The notes below the pieces were generated by a model, which made no database searches, was not told where the DNA came from, and was given only the letters and a program-made list of their open reading frames with translations. This document shows, in pieces, positions 1 through 7,255 of a DNA stretch of 64,000 bases (position 1 is its first letter; each line of letters starts with the position of its first letter). Source of the stretch: Hymenobacter sp. DG01 (GTDB lineage: Bacteria; Bacteroidota; Bacteroidia; Cytophagales; Hymenobacteraceae); assembly GCF_006352025.1 (NCBI RefSeq), contig NZ_CP040936.1, forward strand, positions 930,001 through 994,000. The letters run 5' to 3'. Both the position numbers and the translations under genes were made by a program.

Positions 1-195
1 GCGCCGGTGCTGCGTGTTCTCCGCCAGCGAGGGGAGTTGATGCTCTGCGAACAGCCGGTCAACTAGCTTCTCTCCAAACAACCGCAGTTTGAACAGGGCA
101 GCGGCGGGGTCATGATCAAGTTGAAATTCAGCCTCTTTGCCAAGCGTATACAAAGCGGGGAATTCGGCACGGAGAAACGTAAAGTTGCTAGTCAA
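1..195 (-). CDS. Type I restriction enzyme R subunit (HsdR-like), N-terminal fragment cut by window edge
   Basis: Reading the minus strand from about 195 towards 1 gives an open frame that begins TSNFTFLRAEFPALYTLG and continues through AEFQLDHDPAAALFKLRLFG to ENTQHRR at the window edge. This is the characteristic start of HsdR-type (DUF4145-containing) ATP-dependent restriction subunits, which translocate and cleave unmodified DNA. The rest of the gene lies outside the window. No ATG is available: the frame is open back to a stop at 235-237, and the best match to family N-termini would start at the TTG at 193-195. Codon use is GC-rich, unlike the DNA that follows. The missing ATG may mean a TTG start or a junction that removed the original start. 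Confidence 0.6.
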   Translation of the reverse strand, partial: MTSNFTFLRAEFPALYTLGKEAEFQLDHDPAAALFKLRLFGEKLVDRLFAEHQLPSLAENTQHRR

Positions 196-355
196 AGGAT
201 AGCTGAATAGGGAGTAGAAGGGAATGTATGCAATCTACATCAAGGGTAGGGACCTTGTCAACTTCGTGAGCCTGTTCAAAACGGTTATCGCGCCTGACGA
301 ACGCACACTAAAGAATGGTTTTGCTTGCTTTGATGTAGGATTATTTTGATATAAT

Positions 356-518
356 GTCAATTCTGTACCTTGAAAGGTCAAATCTGTACTCACAAAGGTC
401 ATTTCTGTACCACTTGCTGTCAAAAGTGTACCGTTGAAAGGTCAATTCTGTACCTCGAAAGGTCAATTGTGTACCGTTGAACTGTCAATTCTGTACCGTT
501 GAGATGCTGTTTTGTACT
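356..518. repeat. Iteron-like tandem direct repeats (seven good copies, one poor)
   Basis: Copies of a 14-bp core, consensus GTCAATTCTGTACC, start at 356, 377, 398, 419, 441, 462 and 484, with a degenerate copy near 505. Spacing is 21, 21, 21, 22, 21, 22 and about 21 bp, so all copies face the same side of the helix. The 7-8 bp between cores is partly conserved (often TTGAAAG or GTTGAAAG). This matches the layout of iterons bound by replication initiators. Multiple transposase-binding repeats at an IS21-like end are the main alternative, but no transposase gene is adjacent. Confidence 0.7.
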
Positions 519-535
519 GATAGTCAAATAGTTGA

Positions 536-585
536 GACGTTCTCAATACTTATAAAAGAACTTAAAAAGAAAAAAGACTACTAAC
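536..585. other. AT-rich tract beside iterons, possible unwinding element
   Basis: Directly after the repeats the sequence becomes almost purely A/T and purine-rich (TTCTCAATACTTATAAAAGA and following). An AT-rich segment flanking iterons is the usual arrangement in plasmid origins, where it melts first. No clear DnaA box was seen, so the origin assignment is inference. Confidence 0.35.
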
Positions 586-1064
586 CACCTGACCGGTGAG
601 CAGCAGTTTTTTTAGTGAGCTTTAAAAGGGAGAGACGAAGTAAGGGATTAGCAAGCTGTCAAGGCTGATTAGGTGCTTTCAGGAGGTTAGAAGGTGTTGC
701 TTGGATGGTCTTACCCAAACCAAAGCTTTCATGCCCGTGACGAGGCTAGAAAACGGTGATTTCAATTGCGCCTGCGAAACTGACGCATAACAAGGGTTTG
801 ACTAGGTTGAAAGTCGTAAGTGAATCGATGTAATTGCACTATTGCAGGACGGTGTACATGGGTAGTTTACCCATGAGTTATCGGTAGGTAGGAAAGGTAT
901 TTTACCGGTGACCAGAAAGCAGGTTGTCTGACTGCCCACTTGGTTGCAACATCCATTATTCTATTTGGATGGTGACTAGTCCGTTTCGACAGTTATTCAA
1001 ACATCCGTTTGAAAAATTGTCGGCAGCCGCATACTTCGTGTATTGACTTCGCGTTGGTCCGCCC
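586..1064. other. Non-coding stretch upstream of the serine recombinase with two palindromes
   Basis: No convincing coding frame was found. Two perfect short inverted repeats stand out: CATGGGTA/TACCCATG at 857-875 (3-nt loop) and TTCAAAC/GTTTGAA at 996-1013 (4-nt loop). ACCGGTGA occurs near both 592 and 904. Serine resolvases commonly bind paired sites just upstream of their own genes, so these are candidate res or operator sites; that is inference from position. Confidence 0.3.
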
Positions 1065-1742
1065 ATGCACAGCCCAACCAAAAAATACGTCACCTACTTT
1101 CGAGTTAGTACCACCAAGCAAGGCATTTCCGGTCTGGGCATCGAAGCTCAACGAAATGCCGTCCGCGCATTCGTTCAAGACCCGACGCAGGTGCTGGCAG
1201 AATTTACAGAAGTAGAGAGTGGCAAGAACAACCAGCGCCCGCAACTGCAAGCCGCCATCGAGACAGCCAGGAAGCAAGGCGCTACGTTACTAATCGCAAA
1301 ACTTGACCGCCTCTCGCGCAACGCGGGGTTCATCTTTGCGCTACGGGATGCCGGCGTGGACTTCATATGCTGCGACATTCCCGATGCGAATACCCTCACG
1401 GTTGGCTTGTTTGCCGTCATTGCCCAACACGAGCGGGAAACCATCAGCAAGCGCACGAAAGACGCGCTGGCAGCTAAAAAGCAGCGAGGGGCTAAGCTGG
1501 GTTCACCCCAAAACTTAACCCCCGCTGCTATTCAAAAAGGACAAGAAGTCCGCCAACGAAACGCCCGCGAGAATCAGCAGAACCGCCAGGCGATGATGCT
1601 CAGCACACTGCTGCATAAGCAAGGGCATACCTTGACTTCTATCGCAGAGCAGCTAAACGCTGTAGGATGCCGAACCCGACGAGGCAATCAATTCTACCAT
1701 TCGTCCGTGCGAATACTGCTCAATAGAGCACTTGAATCGTGA
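1065..1742 (+). CDS. Serine recombinase (resolvase/invertase family)
   Basis: This 225-aa protein is a small serine recombinase that cuts and rejoins DNA through a serine-phosphate link. The N-terminal catalytic domain contains YFRVSTTKQG with the nucleophile Ser15 after Arg13, the ESGKNNQRPQL segment with Arg58, and KLDRLSRN (Asp81, Arg82, Ser84, Arg85). A long helix follows (HERETISKRTKDAL) and the C-terminus from about 175 has a helix-turn-helix (HTLTSIAEQLNAVGCRTRRG). The length fits resolvases rather than the large serine integrases. Next to iterons and a replicase-like gene it would suit multimer resolution of a plasmid-like element; inversion or transposon resolution are alternatives. 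Start chosen at the first ATG of the frame, which keeps the whole domain. Confidence 0.9.
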   Translation: MHSPTKKYVTYFRVSTTKQGISGLGIEAQRNAVRAFVQDPTQVLAEFTEVESGKNNQRPQLQAAIETARKQGATLLIAKLDRLSRNAGFIFALRDAGVDFICCDIPDANTLTVGLFAVIAQHERETISKRTKDALAAKKQRGAKLGSPQNLTPAAIQKGQEVRQRNARENQQNRQAMMLSTLLHKQGHTLTSIAEQLNAVGCRTRRGNQFYHSSVRILLNRALES

Positions 1743-1755
1743 AAGGAATCGATGA

Positions 1756-2163
1756 CTAAGAAGGTGTTATGCTGTTTTCGTCAACTAGTAAGTCAGTCAG
1801 TATGGTGTCAATAATATCCGCACGGGTGGTGATGGCTACAATGAAATCATCTACAGATATGTAATCTGAGTACTCATTGTCGAGAACGGGAATAAGGCTA
1901 CGTATCTTTTTGTACAGCTTCTTGCCAACCTCAATATTCTTTCTGGGTGTGAACTTTGATTGATAACCAGAGCATGTAGGTCGTGGCTTCAAAATGTGAA
2001 TATGGTAGCTGTAGTCATGGAGTATATCATCAAATTCTGAGTCGAAATAAGCTATTGGGTCATCTTCCCTCACAACCTGTATGGTCAAATCTTTATTCAT
2101 ATAATAGCGCTTCAGAAATTTGATTACGTCTTTGCGCTTGCTTATGTATACTTCTCTTGCCAT
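1756..2163 (-). CDS. Hypothetical 135-aa protein, operon partner of the polymerase-like gene
   Basis: Family not recognised. The protein is mixed-charge and soluble-looking with no signal peptide or membrane segment. It starts 2 bp after the stop of the polymerase-like gene on the same strand, so the two are almost certainly co-transcribed and probably translationally coupled. Its 3' end lies 13 bp from the end of the convergent serine recombinase gene. A basic N-terminal stretch (AREVYISKRKDVIKFLKRYY) and an acidic centre are the only obvious features. Conservation of the pair in other elements would point to an accessory replication role; this is inference from arrangement alone. Confidence 0.75.
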   Translation of the reverse strand: MAREVYISKRKDVIKFLKRYYMNKDLTIQVVREDDPIAYFDSEFDDILHDYSYHIHILKPRPTCSGYQSKFTPRKNIEVGKKLYKKIRSLIPVLDNEYSDYISVDDFIVAITTRADIIDTILTDLLVDENSITPS

Positions 2164-2165
2164 TG

Positions 2166-3731
2166 TTATTTAAAATTTGGTTTTAATCCGATGCTGGAAA
2201 AGGCTTTCTTGATTACTCTTCTTGCTTTATCTGCTTGGTCTGCGGGCACCATAAAGGAGTCGTGAATAGTGCCAATTCTAGTGATGTTGTTGTCGATAAG
2301 AGCTTTGCAAACCACTGTGTATACAATGTTCGATTCTAAGCGTTGAGCAAGCAGTGCGTTATTGGCGTAATACTTAATACGTTCGTCCGGTTCTGCTCCG
2401 CGCTCAAAATCCCACTTGAGCTTCTTTATATTAAAGAATAAACTATGAACACTAGGAAATTTATCCTTGAACAACTCGTAACACTTTTGTGTAAAGAGTC
2501 GAGAGATTGCTTTTTTTAAATACTTATTCGCAGTATTCAATGCAACTTCGGCAATCTTGACGCGCTCTTGATTTTCTTCAGCCAACGCATTGTTGTATTC
2601 TTGCTTTGCATTAGCAAGTAAGGTCACATGGTTGTCTATTGAATTTTGACAACTCTCAATTGTTAGTCTCTCTTTGTATGTATAGTTGGAGAAAAATGCT
2701 CGGTAACAAATCTTCTTTGCTTGGTCTCTTGTAAAACATTCTCCGTGTCTATTATTGTATTCATCACGCAAATAATCGTATATGCCATATTCAGAGTTTC
2801 CACAAAGTTCACGGAAGTGTATGGCATCCGCCTGATTATAAGCTTTTTCAAAATACGGAATGGCATCTTGGCATTCAGGGACATAACGTTTGATTAGTTT
2901 AGGGCTGATAATACTCAGAAACCAAGGCTGGCTTGCGACTATATCAATCTCTACATAAGGGATATTCAAATAACCTGTATATCGAACCCTACTTCGAATT
3001 GATTTTATGAGAGTGGTGAGTACAGCATGTAGACGACCTGCAAACGGGCAGATAACGGCACGATTGATAGGGGAGTAGTTGAACTTCTCGATAATAGCAG
3101 TCGTTAGACCCTCACTTGGGGAAATGCCTCGGCTAATACAATAGTCATTAATAAGACCACGGGTAGTTTCGTCATCTAGTAATACCATATTTCCCATGCT
3201 TGATAAGATATAATTTCTGTAAAATTCAGATTGTACTTTCAAATCTTTGCATACCTTATTGATAGTTAGTATTTTGTTCATCAGTACTTTGTCATTAGGC
3301 TCTATCTCTATACGCTTGAATAATGCGCTATCAGAACGTAAGTGTTTGGGGATTCTATACGATTTGCTCTTTTTTGACACCTTGCTGAAATACCCCTTCT
3401 CTTTTATCTTGCCGTATGGATTAACGGTTTCTCTTTCCAAGTAGTTGGCATTCAATAACATATTGAGTGTTTTTCCGTAGTTGGCTCCGAGAATTGTCCG
3501 AAGAGTATTACAATGAATATGAGTATATCCATTCGGGTTGTTGTTAAGATTCAGGTAGATAAGGTCTTGGCATAAGACTGTATATAATAAGCTAATCTGG
3601 TGCACGACCCTTTTTACTTGGTCTTCTTTCTTGACTTGGTCTTCTGTATTGGTAATAGTAGCTACTATACTATTTAGATGGTCGATATCTAGATTAGGTG
3701 GCAAGAACAGTTGTTTTCTTTTAATGAGCAT
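2166..3731 (-). CDS. Palm polymerase-like protein (PolA / T7-RNAP superfamily), putative element replicase
   Basis: The 521-aa protein shows the ordered motifs of single-subunit polymerases. Motif A is EIDIVASQPWFLS with Asp263 and Ser267-Gln268. The O-helix is RDQAKKICYRAFF, where Arg335, Lys339, Tyr343 and Phe347 keep the R-x3-K-x3-[FY]-x3-[YF] spacing of family A enzymes. Motif C is IGTIHDSFMVPADQA with His490-Asp491-Ser492, strikingly like T7 RNA polymerase (IHDSFGTIPADAA). A block QRLESNIVY (463-471) precedes motif C, and GRLHAVLTTL (232-241) precedes motif A. No 3'-5' exonuclease domain is visible; residues 370-410 look coiled coil. What it polymerises is unknown. The gene heads an operon with the 135-aa gene and lies near the iterons, so a replicase or primase role is proposed. 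Codon use is AT-rich. Confidence 0.65.
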   Translation of the reverse strand: MLIKRKQLFLPPNLDIDHLNSIVATITNTEDQVKKEDQVKRVVHQISLLYTVLCQDLIYLNLNNNPNGYTHIHCNTLRTILGANYGKTLNMLLNANYLERETVNPYGKIKEKGYFSKVSKKSKSYRIPKHLRSDSALFKRIEIEPNDKVLMNKILTINKVCKDLKVQSEFYRNYILSSMGNMVLLDDETTRGLINDYCISRGISPSEGLTTAIIEKFNYSPINRAVICPFAGRLHAVLTTLIKSIRSRVRYTGYLNIPYVEIDIVASQPWFLSIISPKLIKRYVPECQDAIPYFEKAYNQADAIHFRELCGNSEYGIYDYLRDEYNNRHGECFTRDQAKKICYRAFFSNYTYKERLTIESCQNSIDNHVTLLANAKQEYNNALAEENQERVKIAEVALNTANKYLKKAISRLFTQKCYELFKDKFPSVHSLFFNIKKLKWDFERGAEPDERIKYYANNALLAQRLESNIVYTVVCKALIDNNITRIGTIHDSFMVPADQADKARRVIKKAFSSIGLKPNFK

Positions 3732-4226
3732 TGAAAATTGATAGTTGTAATCGAGTAGGTGGATGTTGTGGTCACTCTGTCAAAAGTTGACATTGTTGTA
3801 ATAGTTATAGATGTGACTTTAGGATTAGTTTGAAATATCTTATACATTACTCGTTATGTGCTAAGTGCTTGTAGTAGTAGAACTACAAGTGACATTAATG
3901 CATAAAACATCCGAGAGAAGAGGGGATAGAGAAGTAGAAAATAGGAGGTATACACTTTGTCGCACGAATTAATCTAAAACCGCCTCTATTAGCTCACAAC
4001 GAACATTTTGTCTGGAATTAAGAAACAAAAAACCCTGCTGTCAATCACAGCAGGGCACTTCAAGACATGTAAGGTCTCCTTGACCAAGGAGTATGATTGC
4101 ATTGCTAAGCAGTGACTTAGATAACTATGTTCATTCGCAGGTGCTAATCATGATGTGTTGTGTACTATTCATTTGCTAACGTTCTTGCTTACTGTGCTAT
4201 GTAGCCATGTATTACAAGGAACGCAC
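3732..4226. other. Intergenic region with operator-like palindrome and terminator
   Basis: No gene seen. TGTCAA-AAG-TTGACA at 3778-3792 is a perfect inverted repeat 46 bp upstream of the polymerase-like start and could be an operator; its half-site overlaps the iteron core TGTCAA. A terminator hairpin lies at 4033-4055 and a 16-bp palindrome (CTCCTTG-AC-CAAGGAG) at 4076-4091. Confidence 0.4.
4023..4055 (-). terminator. Rho-independent terminator
   Basis: A perfect 9-bp stem, CCCTGCTGT (4033-4041) and ACAGCAGGG (4047-4055), with a 5-nt loop. Read on the minus strand it is followed by a T-run, so it would stop transcripts from the 328-aa gene, about 170 bp after its stop codon. Confidence 0.75.
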
Positions 4227-5213
4227 TCATATAGGGAAATCAAGCTGAATTTTGAAGGAGTCCAGTATATCCTGGTAAGTACCACTTTGAAGTGCTGAGA
4301 TTAACTTAAGGGTAGCTTGATGTAAGGAAGCACTGTAGCGTTCGAAGTCGTTCTTGCGGCGTAAGATGTCCTCTACTTCCTCCGTGTCTTCAGCGTCATC
4401 TGCTTCTGCGGCGAATACTCCATTTTCATCAACAATGATTTCATGTAAACGGCTTATCTCATTCATAGTGTCAGCATTAGCTAATATCGATAGGTAAAGC
4501 ATAAGAAAGGCTGCTACATACACCAAGACATATACTGTGTCAAGCAGGAACGCATCCTCTGTAAGGACTATAGTATTATGCTCATCCTCAATTATGTCCT
4601 CGTAACGTTTGAGGCTGATATTTTGCTTCGAAAATTTGCAGGAACCGTGTTTGAATGCATTAGCCAGCATTCTGAATTTATTCACATGGTGGTTTAGAAC
4701 ATTAGCTCCTTTGTACAAGTGGTCTTGATGAATATTGAAGTCTTGCTTTAAAATCTTAAAGACCTCAAGCTCTTGTATGTTATAAGCTCGGTATATCTGG
4801 TTGACGCCAGAGTTATTATACTCATCCAGGAATCCGACTGTATCTTCTAGAATGTGGTAGAGGCGGGTATACCCTAAGAACAGCGCGTCTTGGATGGGCT
4901 TGGTAAAGAACCTGTCCGGCAGGATACAGCTAGATTGTCTAGCGTTATAGTCGCTCCGAAGCTGTGCGACCCTTTCCTTAACACTAGTTAAATAATCACC
5001 CGCAAAGGTTTCTCGAAATATTTCTAGTTCTAACTGCGTTTCAAAAAACCTACTGACTAGTAAGCTGATACTTTCTACTATTTCGCTATCAGCATCCGAT
5101 TCAGCTTGCCCATGTTGCTCTCGAAGCCTTCGAGTCCCATCCAACATACTTGCCTTAATGGCTTTCAGTTTTTCGTATAATTCATCTGCCTGGTTAGGAG
5201 TACGAGAGGTCAT
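4227..5213 (-). CDS. Hypothetical 328-aa helical protein
   Basis: Family not recognised. The protein looks largely helical, with charged heptad-like stretches at the N-terminus (ADELYEKLKAIKASMLDGTR), a central segment NHHVNKFRMLANAFKHGS and a hydrophobic stretch near 228-248 (TVYVLVYVAAFLMLYLSILA) that could be a membrane or buried helix. The RMLANAFKHG block resembles the conserved helix seen in some HEPN-like or DUF4145-like proteins, but the Arg-to-His spacing is not the strict HEPN R-x4-6-H, so no RNase role is claimed. An acidic run (AEADDAEDTEEVED) sits near the C-terminus. It is followed by a good terminator and divides the replication-like genes from the regulator, so it is probably its own transcription unit. 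Confidence 0.7.
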   Translation of the reverse strand: MTSRTPNQADELYEKLKAIKASMLDGTRRLREQHGQAESDADSEIVESISLLVSRFFETQLELEIFRETFAGDYLTSVKERVAQLRSDYNARQSSCILPDRFFTKPIQDALFLGYTRLYHILEDTVGFLDEYNNSGVNQIYRAYNIQELEVFKILKQDFNIHQDHLYKGANVLNHHVNKFRMLANAFKHGSCKFSKQNISLKRYEDIIEDEHNTIVLTEDAFLLDTVYVLVYVAAFLMLYLSILANADTMNEISRLHEIIVDENGVFAAEADDAEDTEEVEDILRRKNDFERYSASLHQATLKLISALQSGTYQDILDSFKIQLDFPI

Positions 5214-5287
5214 GCAGGAAGTAGCAGCTGTATAAAATTGGCACAGTAAAGGTAGCCTCTACTCGATGTTCACTTGTATCCTTTTAA

Positions 5288-5533
5288 TTACAGCCCACTA
5301 TCAGAACTTGTTATTGCTGGGTCATCTACAAGCTCCTTTACCTCCATCATCAAGGCTCTGCTGATAGAAATCAGCACGTCAAGTGTTGGACTGAGTTGCG
5401 CTAACTCAATCCGCTTGATAGTAGACTGTTCTAAGTTGGCAATATCCGCAAGCTTTTGTTGGGAGTATCCCTTTTGACGGCGCAAATACCGCAATCTTTC
5501 GGCAAACGCCTTGACACCCGCTGGGTTTTTCAC
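5288..5533 (-). CDS. XRE-family transcriptional regulator
   Basis: An 81-aa protein consisting of one Cro/CI-type helix-turn-helix domain. Residues 8-65 contain the five-helix pattern: FAERLRYLRRQKGYSQQKLA then DIANLEQSTIKRIELAQLSP and a third part LDVLISISRALMM. No effector domain is present, as in many phage and island repressors. The predicted start is GTG at 5531-5533; no better ATG lies upstream. It is divergent from the MORN/OmpA-like gene and the space between holds a perfect 12-bp inverted repeat and a 9-bp direct repeat, likely operator sites for self-regulation. Confidence 0.9.
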   Translation of the reverse strand: MKNPAGVKAFAERLRYLRRQKGYSQQKLADIANLEQSTIKRIELAQLSPTLDVLISISRALMMEVKELVDDPAITSSDSGL

Positions 5534-5559
5534 ACAGCAAGCTGCCCGAACCCGTATAG

Positions 5560-5610
5560 AATTTTAAGGGCTTATACGCCCTTAAAATTGCACTTTGTTG
5601 TAAATTGCAC
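5560..5610. promoter_or_regulatory. Inverted and direct repeats between divergent genes, putative XRE operator
   Basis: AATTTTAAGGGC (5560-5571) and GCCCTTAAAATT (5578-5589) form a perfect 12-bp inverted repeat around a 6-nt centre. AAATTGCAC occurs twice in the same orientation, at 5585-5593 and 5602-5610, 17 bp apart. The location between the regulator gene and the divergent gene at 5643 suggests an operator region; binding is not shown. Confidence 0.45.
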
Positions 5611-5642
5611 GAACGTTATTGCCTACATTTCAACTACTGAAT

Positions 5643-5906
5643 ATGTTTTCTGAACTACGCCGGCTAGTCATTCTAGCTGGGCTGACTATTGTGCCATTCT
5701 TTCATTCTTCTACTCATGCGCAGAGTGGGGCAACCCTGCCACCTGCTAAGACCTACTTCCTGGATGGAGCTGGTAACAAGCTTGGGGTGAAAGAAAGATG
5801 GACGGAAGATGGTGGCGGAGAGAAAAACGGAACCTATATAAAGTACGACCGCTCAGGTCAAGTCATTACATGGTGTGAAGCAAGGAGCGGCTATGTACAT
5901 AGATGA
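5643..5906 (+). CDS. N-terminal part of a frameshifted MORN/OmpA-like envelope protein
   Basis: From ATG 5643 the frame encodes a signal peptide (MFSELRRLVILAGLTIVPFF, cleavage near STHAQSG) and the first part of a MORN-like repeat ending ...GTYIKYDRSGQVITW before running out of frame at a TGA at 5904-5906. The next frame (+1) continues with the same kind of sequence, KQGAAMYIDEYGSFNW, and lacks a signal peptide of its own. The two reading frames overlap by 32 bp (5875-5906). The simplest reading is one secreted protein interrupted by a frameshift around 5860-5880, either a real mutation or a sequence error. An earlier TTG at 5619 is possible but adds a non-signal-like extension. Confidence 0.6.
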   Translation: MFSELRRLVILAGLTIVPFFHSSTHAQSGATLPPAKTYFLDGAGNKLGVKERWTEDGGGEKNGTYIKYDRSGQVITWCEARSGYVHR

Positions 5907-7200
5907 ATACGGCTCCTTTAACTGGCACACCCCCTGCAGGTTCATCGGTAACTATACGGCGGGCAAGAAGACAGGAGTGTGGTCGCTTTATCTCTCTGTG
6001 ATGGGTTCTGCCTTTTCGGAGCAACCCAACGTGAAAGAGGAATTTGATATCACTGGCACTCTAATTAGAAGAGCATCCTTTGAAAGTGGTAGACCGACTA
6101 CCATTTACTCCTACAATGCTAAAGAACAGCGCACCGGTGCCGCCCGACTCTATGCTAAGGACGGGGTTAGCTATGCATCAGGCAATTATCGGGAGGATAA
6201 ACCAGTGGGTGTATGGCAGAATGCATCACTTGAGAATGACCGGTATCTTACATACAAAAAGGGCTATAAGGTAGAGTTTGAAGGGGGGCAAGCCATAACC
6301 ATCATTGATAGTAATGGGAGTGTCAGGTCACTAAAGGCAGAGGCTCGACAGCGCGAAATGGAGGCGGCAAATGAGCAAGCAGCCCGAGAAGCAGCTGCTG
6401 CGGCAGCACCTAAAGTATACGCTCGTATCGCGGGTGTTAAAAGTATCCGGTTTACTCCTGACAGCTATATGCTTACACCTGAAGGCAATGCGGCAATAGC
6501 TTCCATCGCCAAGCAAATCAACGAGCGAGCTAGTAGTGCGCAGAAGGTGAGTACTGTGTATATCTCATCGCACGCCGATGGATATAGCTACACGACAACT
6601 GATACAACGAAAAAGATGATGTACATCTTGACGTTGAACAGGTCATTGGCTGTCAAGCTAGCCTTACAAGAGCAATTAGAAGACAAGAGCACTTCCTTTG
6701 TTTTGTATGGCTGCGCAGGCTCTTTACCAACTCAGAATGGTGACTTAAGCGGTTTCGATGACGACGTGCGCGTGCAAATGGGATTTGATGAAGAACTGCC
6801 TAATGCCGAGCGAGTGTACAGCGAGTTAAAAGAAAAATTTGGGTTGGGTAGCGGAAACGTCATTGTGCCCAATACCATTATGCGCCGTTCAATCCTCAAG
6901 CTTGTACCCTCGTATTTTGAAAACGAACAGCTAAGGCAACTAATGGTGGATTGTGCACAAGGCAAGGTTTCGAAGGAAGAGTGCTTCTATAAAATTCCTC
7001 AAGAACTATGGGTGCCAACAGTATACACAGAAAAGTATGGTGAAGCGGCAACAGAGGATTTCAGAAAGGAAGTAGAAACGATGTTCTATAAACTGAGCAA
7101 GAAGTACAGCTTACTAAGCTTAAATCAAGGTAAAGGGTTATTGCCAAGTGTATTATTTCATAAAGAATTAGAGCAGTATATGAGTAAGGCGACAAACTAA
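5875..7200 (+). CDS. MORN-repeat / OmpA-like domain protein, downstream part
   Basis: The 441-aa frame carries two or three MORN/YwqK-like repeats (FIGNYTAGKKTGVWSLY; GNYREDKPVGVWQ), an Ala/Glu/Arg-rich helical linker (residues about 155-180), then a domain beginning IRFTPDSYMLTPEGNAAIAS followed by VYISSHADG, which resembles the beta-alpha-beta core of OmpA-like peptidoglycan-binding domains. The remaining 200 residues are unrecognised. GTG at 5875 or ATG at 5893 could act as starts, but the true N-terminus with signal peptide is probably in the preceding frame. A role in the periplasm, bound to peptidoglycan or outer membrane, is inferred. It is followed by other envelope-type genes on the same strand. 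Confidence 0.6.
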   Translation: MKQGAAMYIDEYGSFNWHTPCRFIGNYTAGKKTGVWSLYLSVMGSAFSEQPNVKEEFDITGTLIRRASFESGRPTTIYSYNAKEQRTGAARLYAKDGVSYASGNYREDKPVGVWQNASLENDRYLTYKKGYKVEFEGGQAITIIDSNGSVRSLKAEARQREMEAANEQAAREAAAAAAPKVYARIAGVKSIRFTPDSYMLTPEGNAAIASIAKQINERASSAQKVSTVYISSHADGYSYTTTDTTKKMMYILTLNRSLAVKLALQEQLEDKSTSFVLYGCAGSLPTQNGDLSGFDDDVRVQMGFDEELPNAERVYSELKEKFGLGSGNVIVPNTIMRRSILKLVPSYFENEQLRQLMVDCAQGKVSKEECFYKIPQELWVPTVYTEKYGEAATEDFRKEVETMFYKLSKKYSLLSLNQGKGLLPSVLFHKELEQYMSKATN

Positions 7201-7255
7201 CGTTTTTAACCTCGGACACCTGTTTAAGTATTAAAATAAGTTACTTCTATCTGTC

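Noticed and set aside
235..423. Minus-strand 62-aa ORF over the repeats
   Set aside because: It is just the translation of the iteron repeats (TEMTF, TDLTF, TELTL); no gene signals.
356..518. Tandem repeats as a CRISPR array
   Set aside because: Units are 14 bp with 7-8 bp partly conserved gaps; there are no unique spacers of CRISPR length and no cas genes.
356..518. Repeats as the end of an IS21-like transposon
   Set aside because: No istA/istB-like gene or second terminal array was found in the window. It stays a possible alternative, not the favoured one.
993..1277. ORFs overlapping the serine recombinase (minus 993-1277, minus 1175-1456, plus 1303-1518)
   Set aside because: They overlap a clear family member with all catalytic motifs and show no family features themselves.
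4227..5213. HEPN RNase in the 328-aa protein
   Set aside because: RMLANAFKHG recalls HEPN, but the spacing between Arg and His is too long for the R-x4-6-H motif and the rest does not help.
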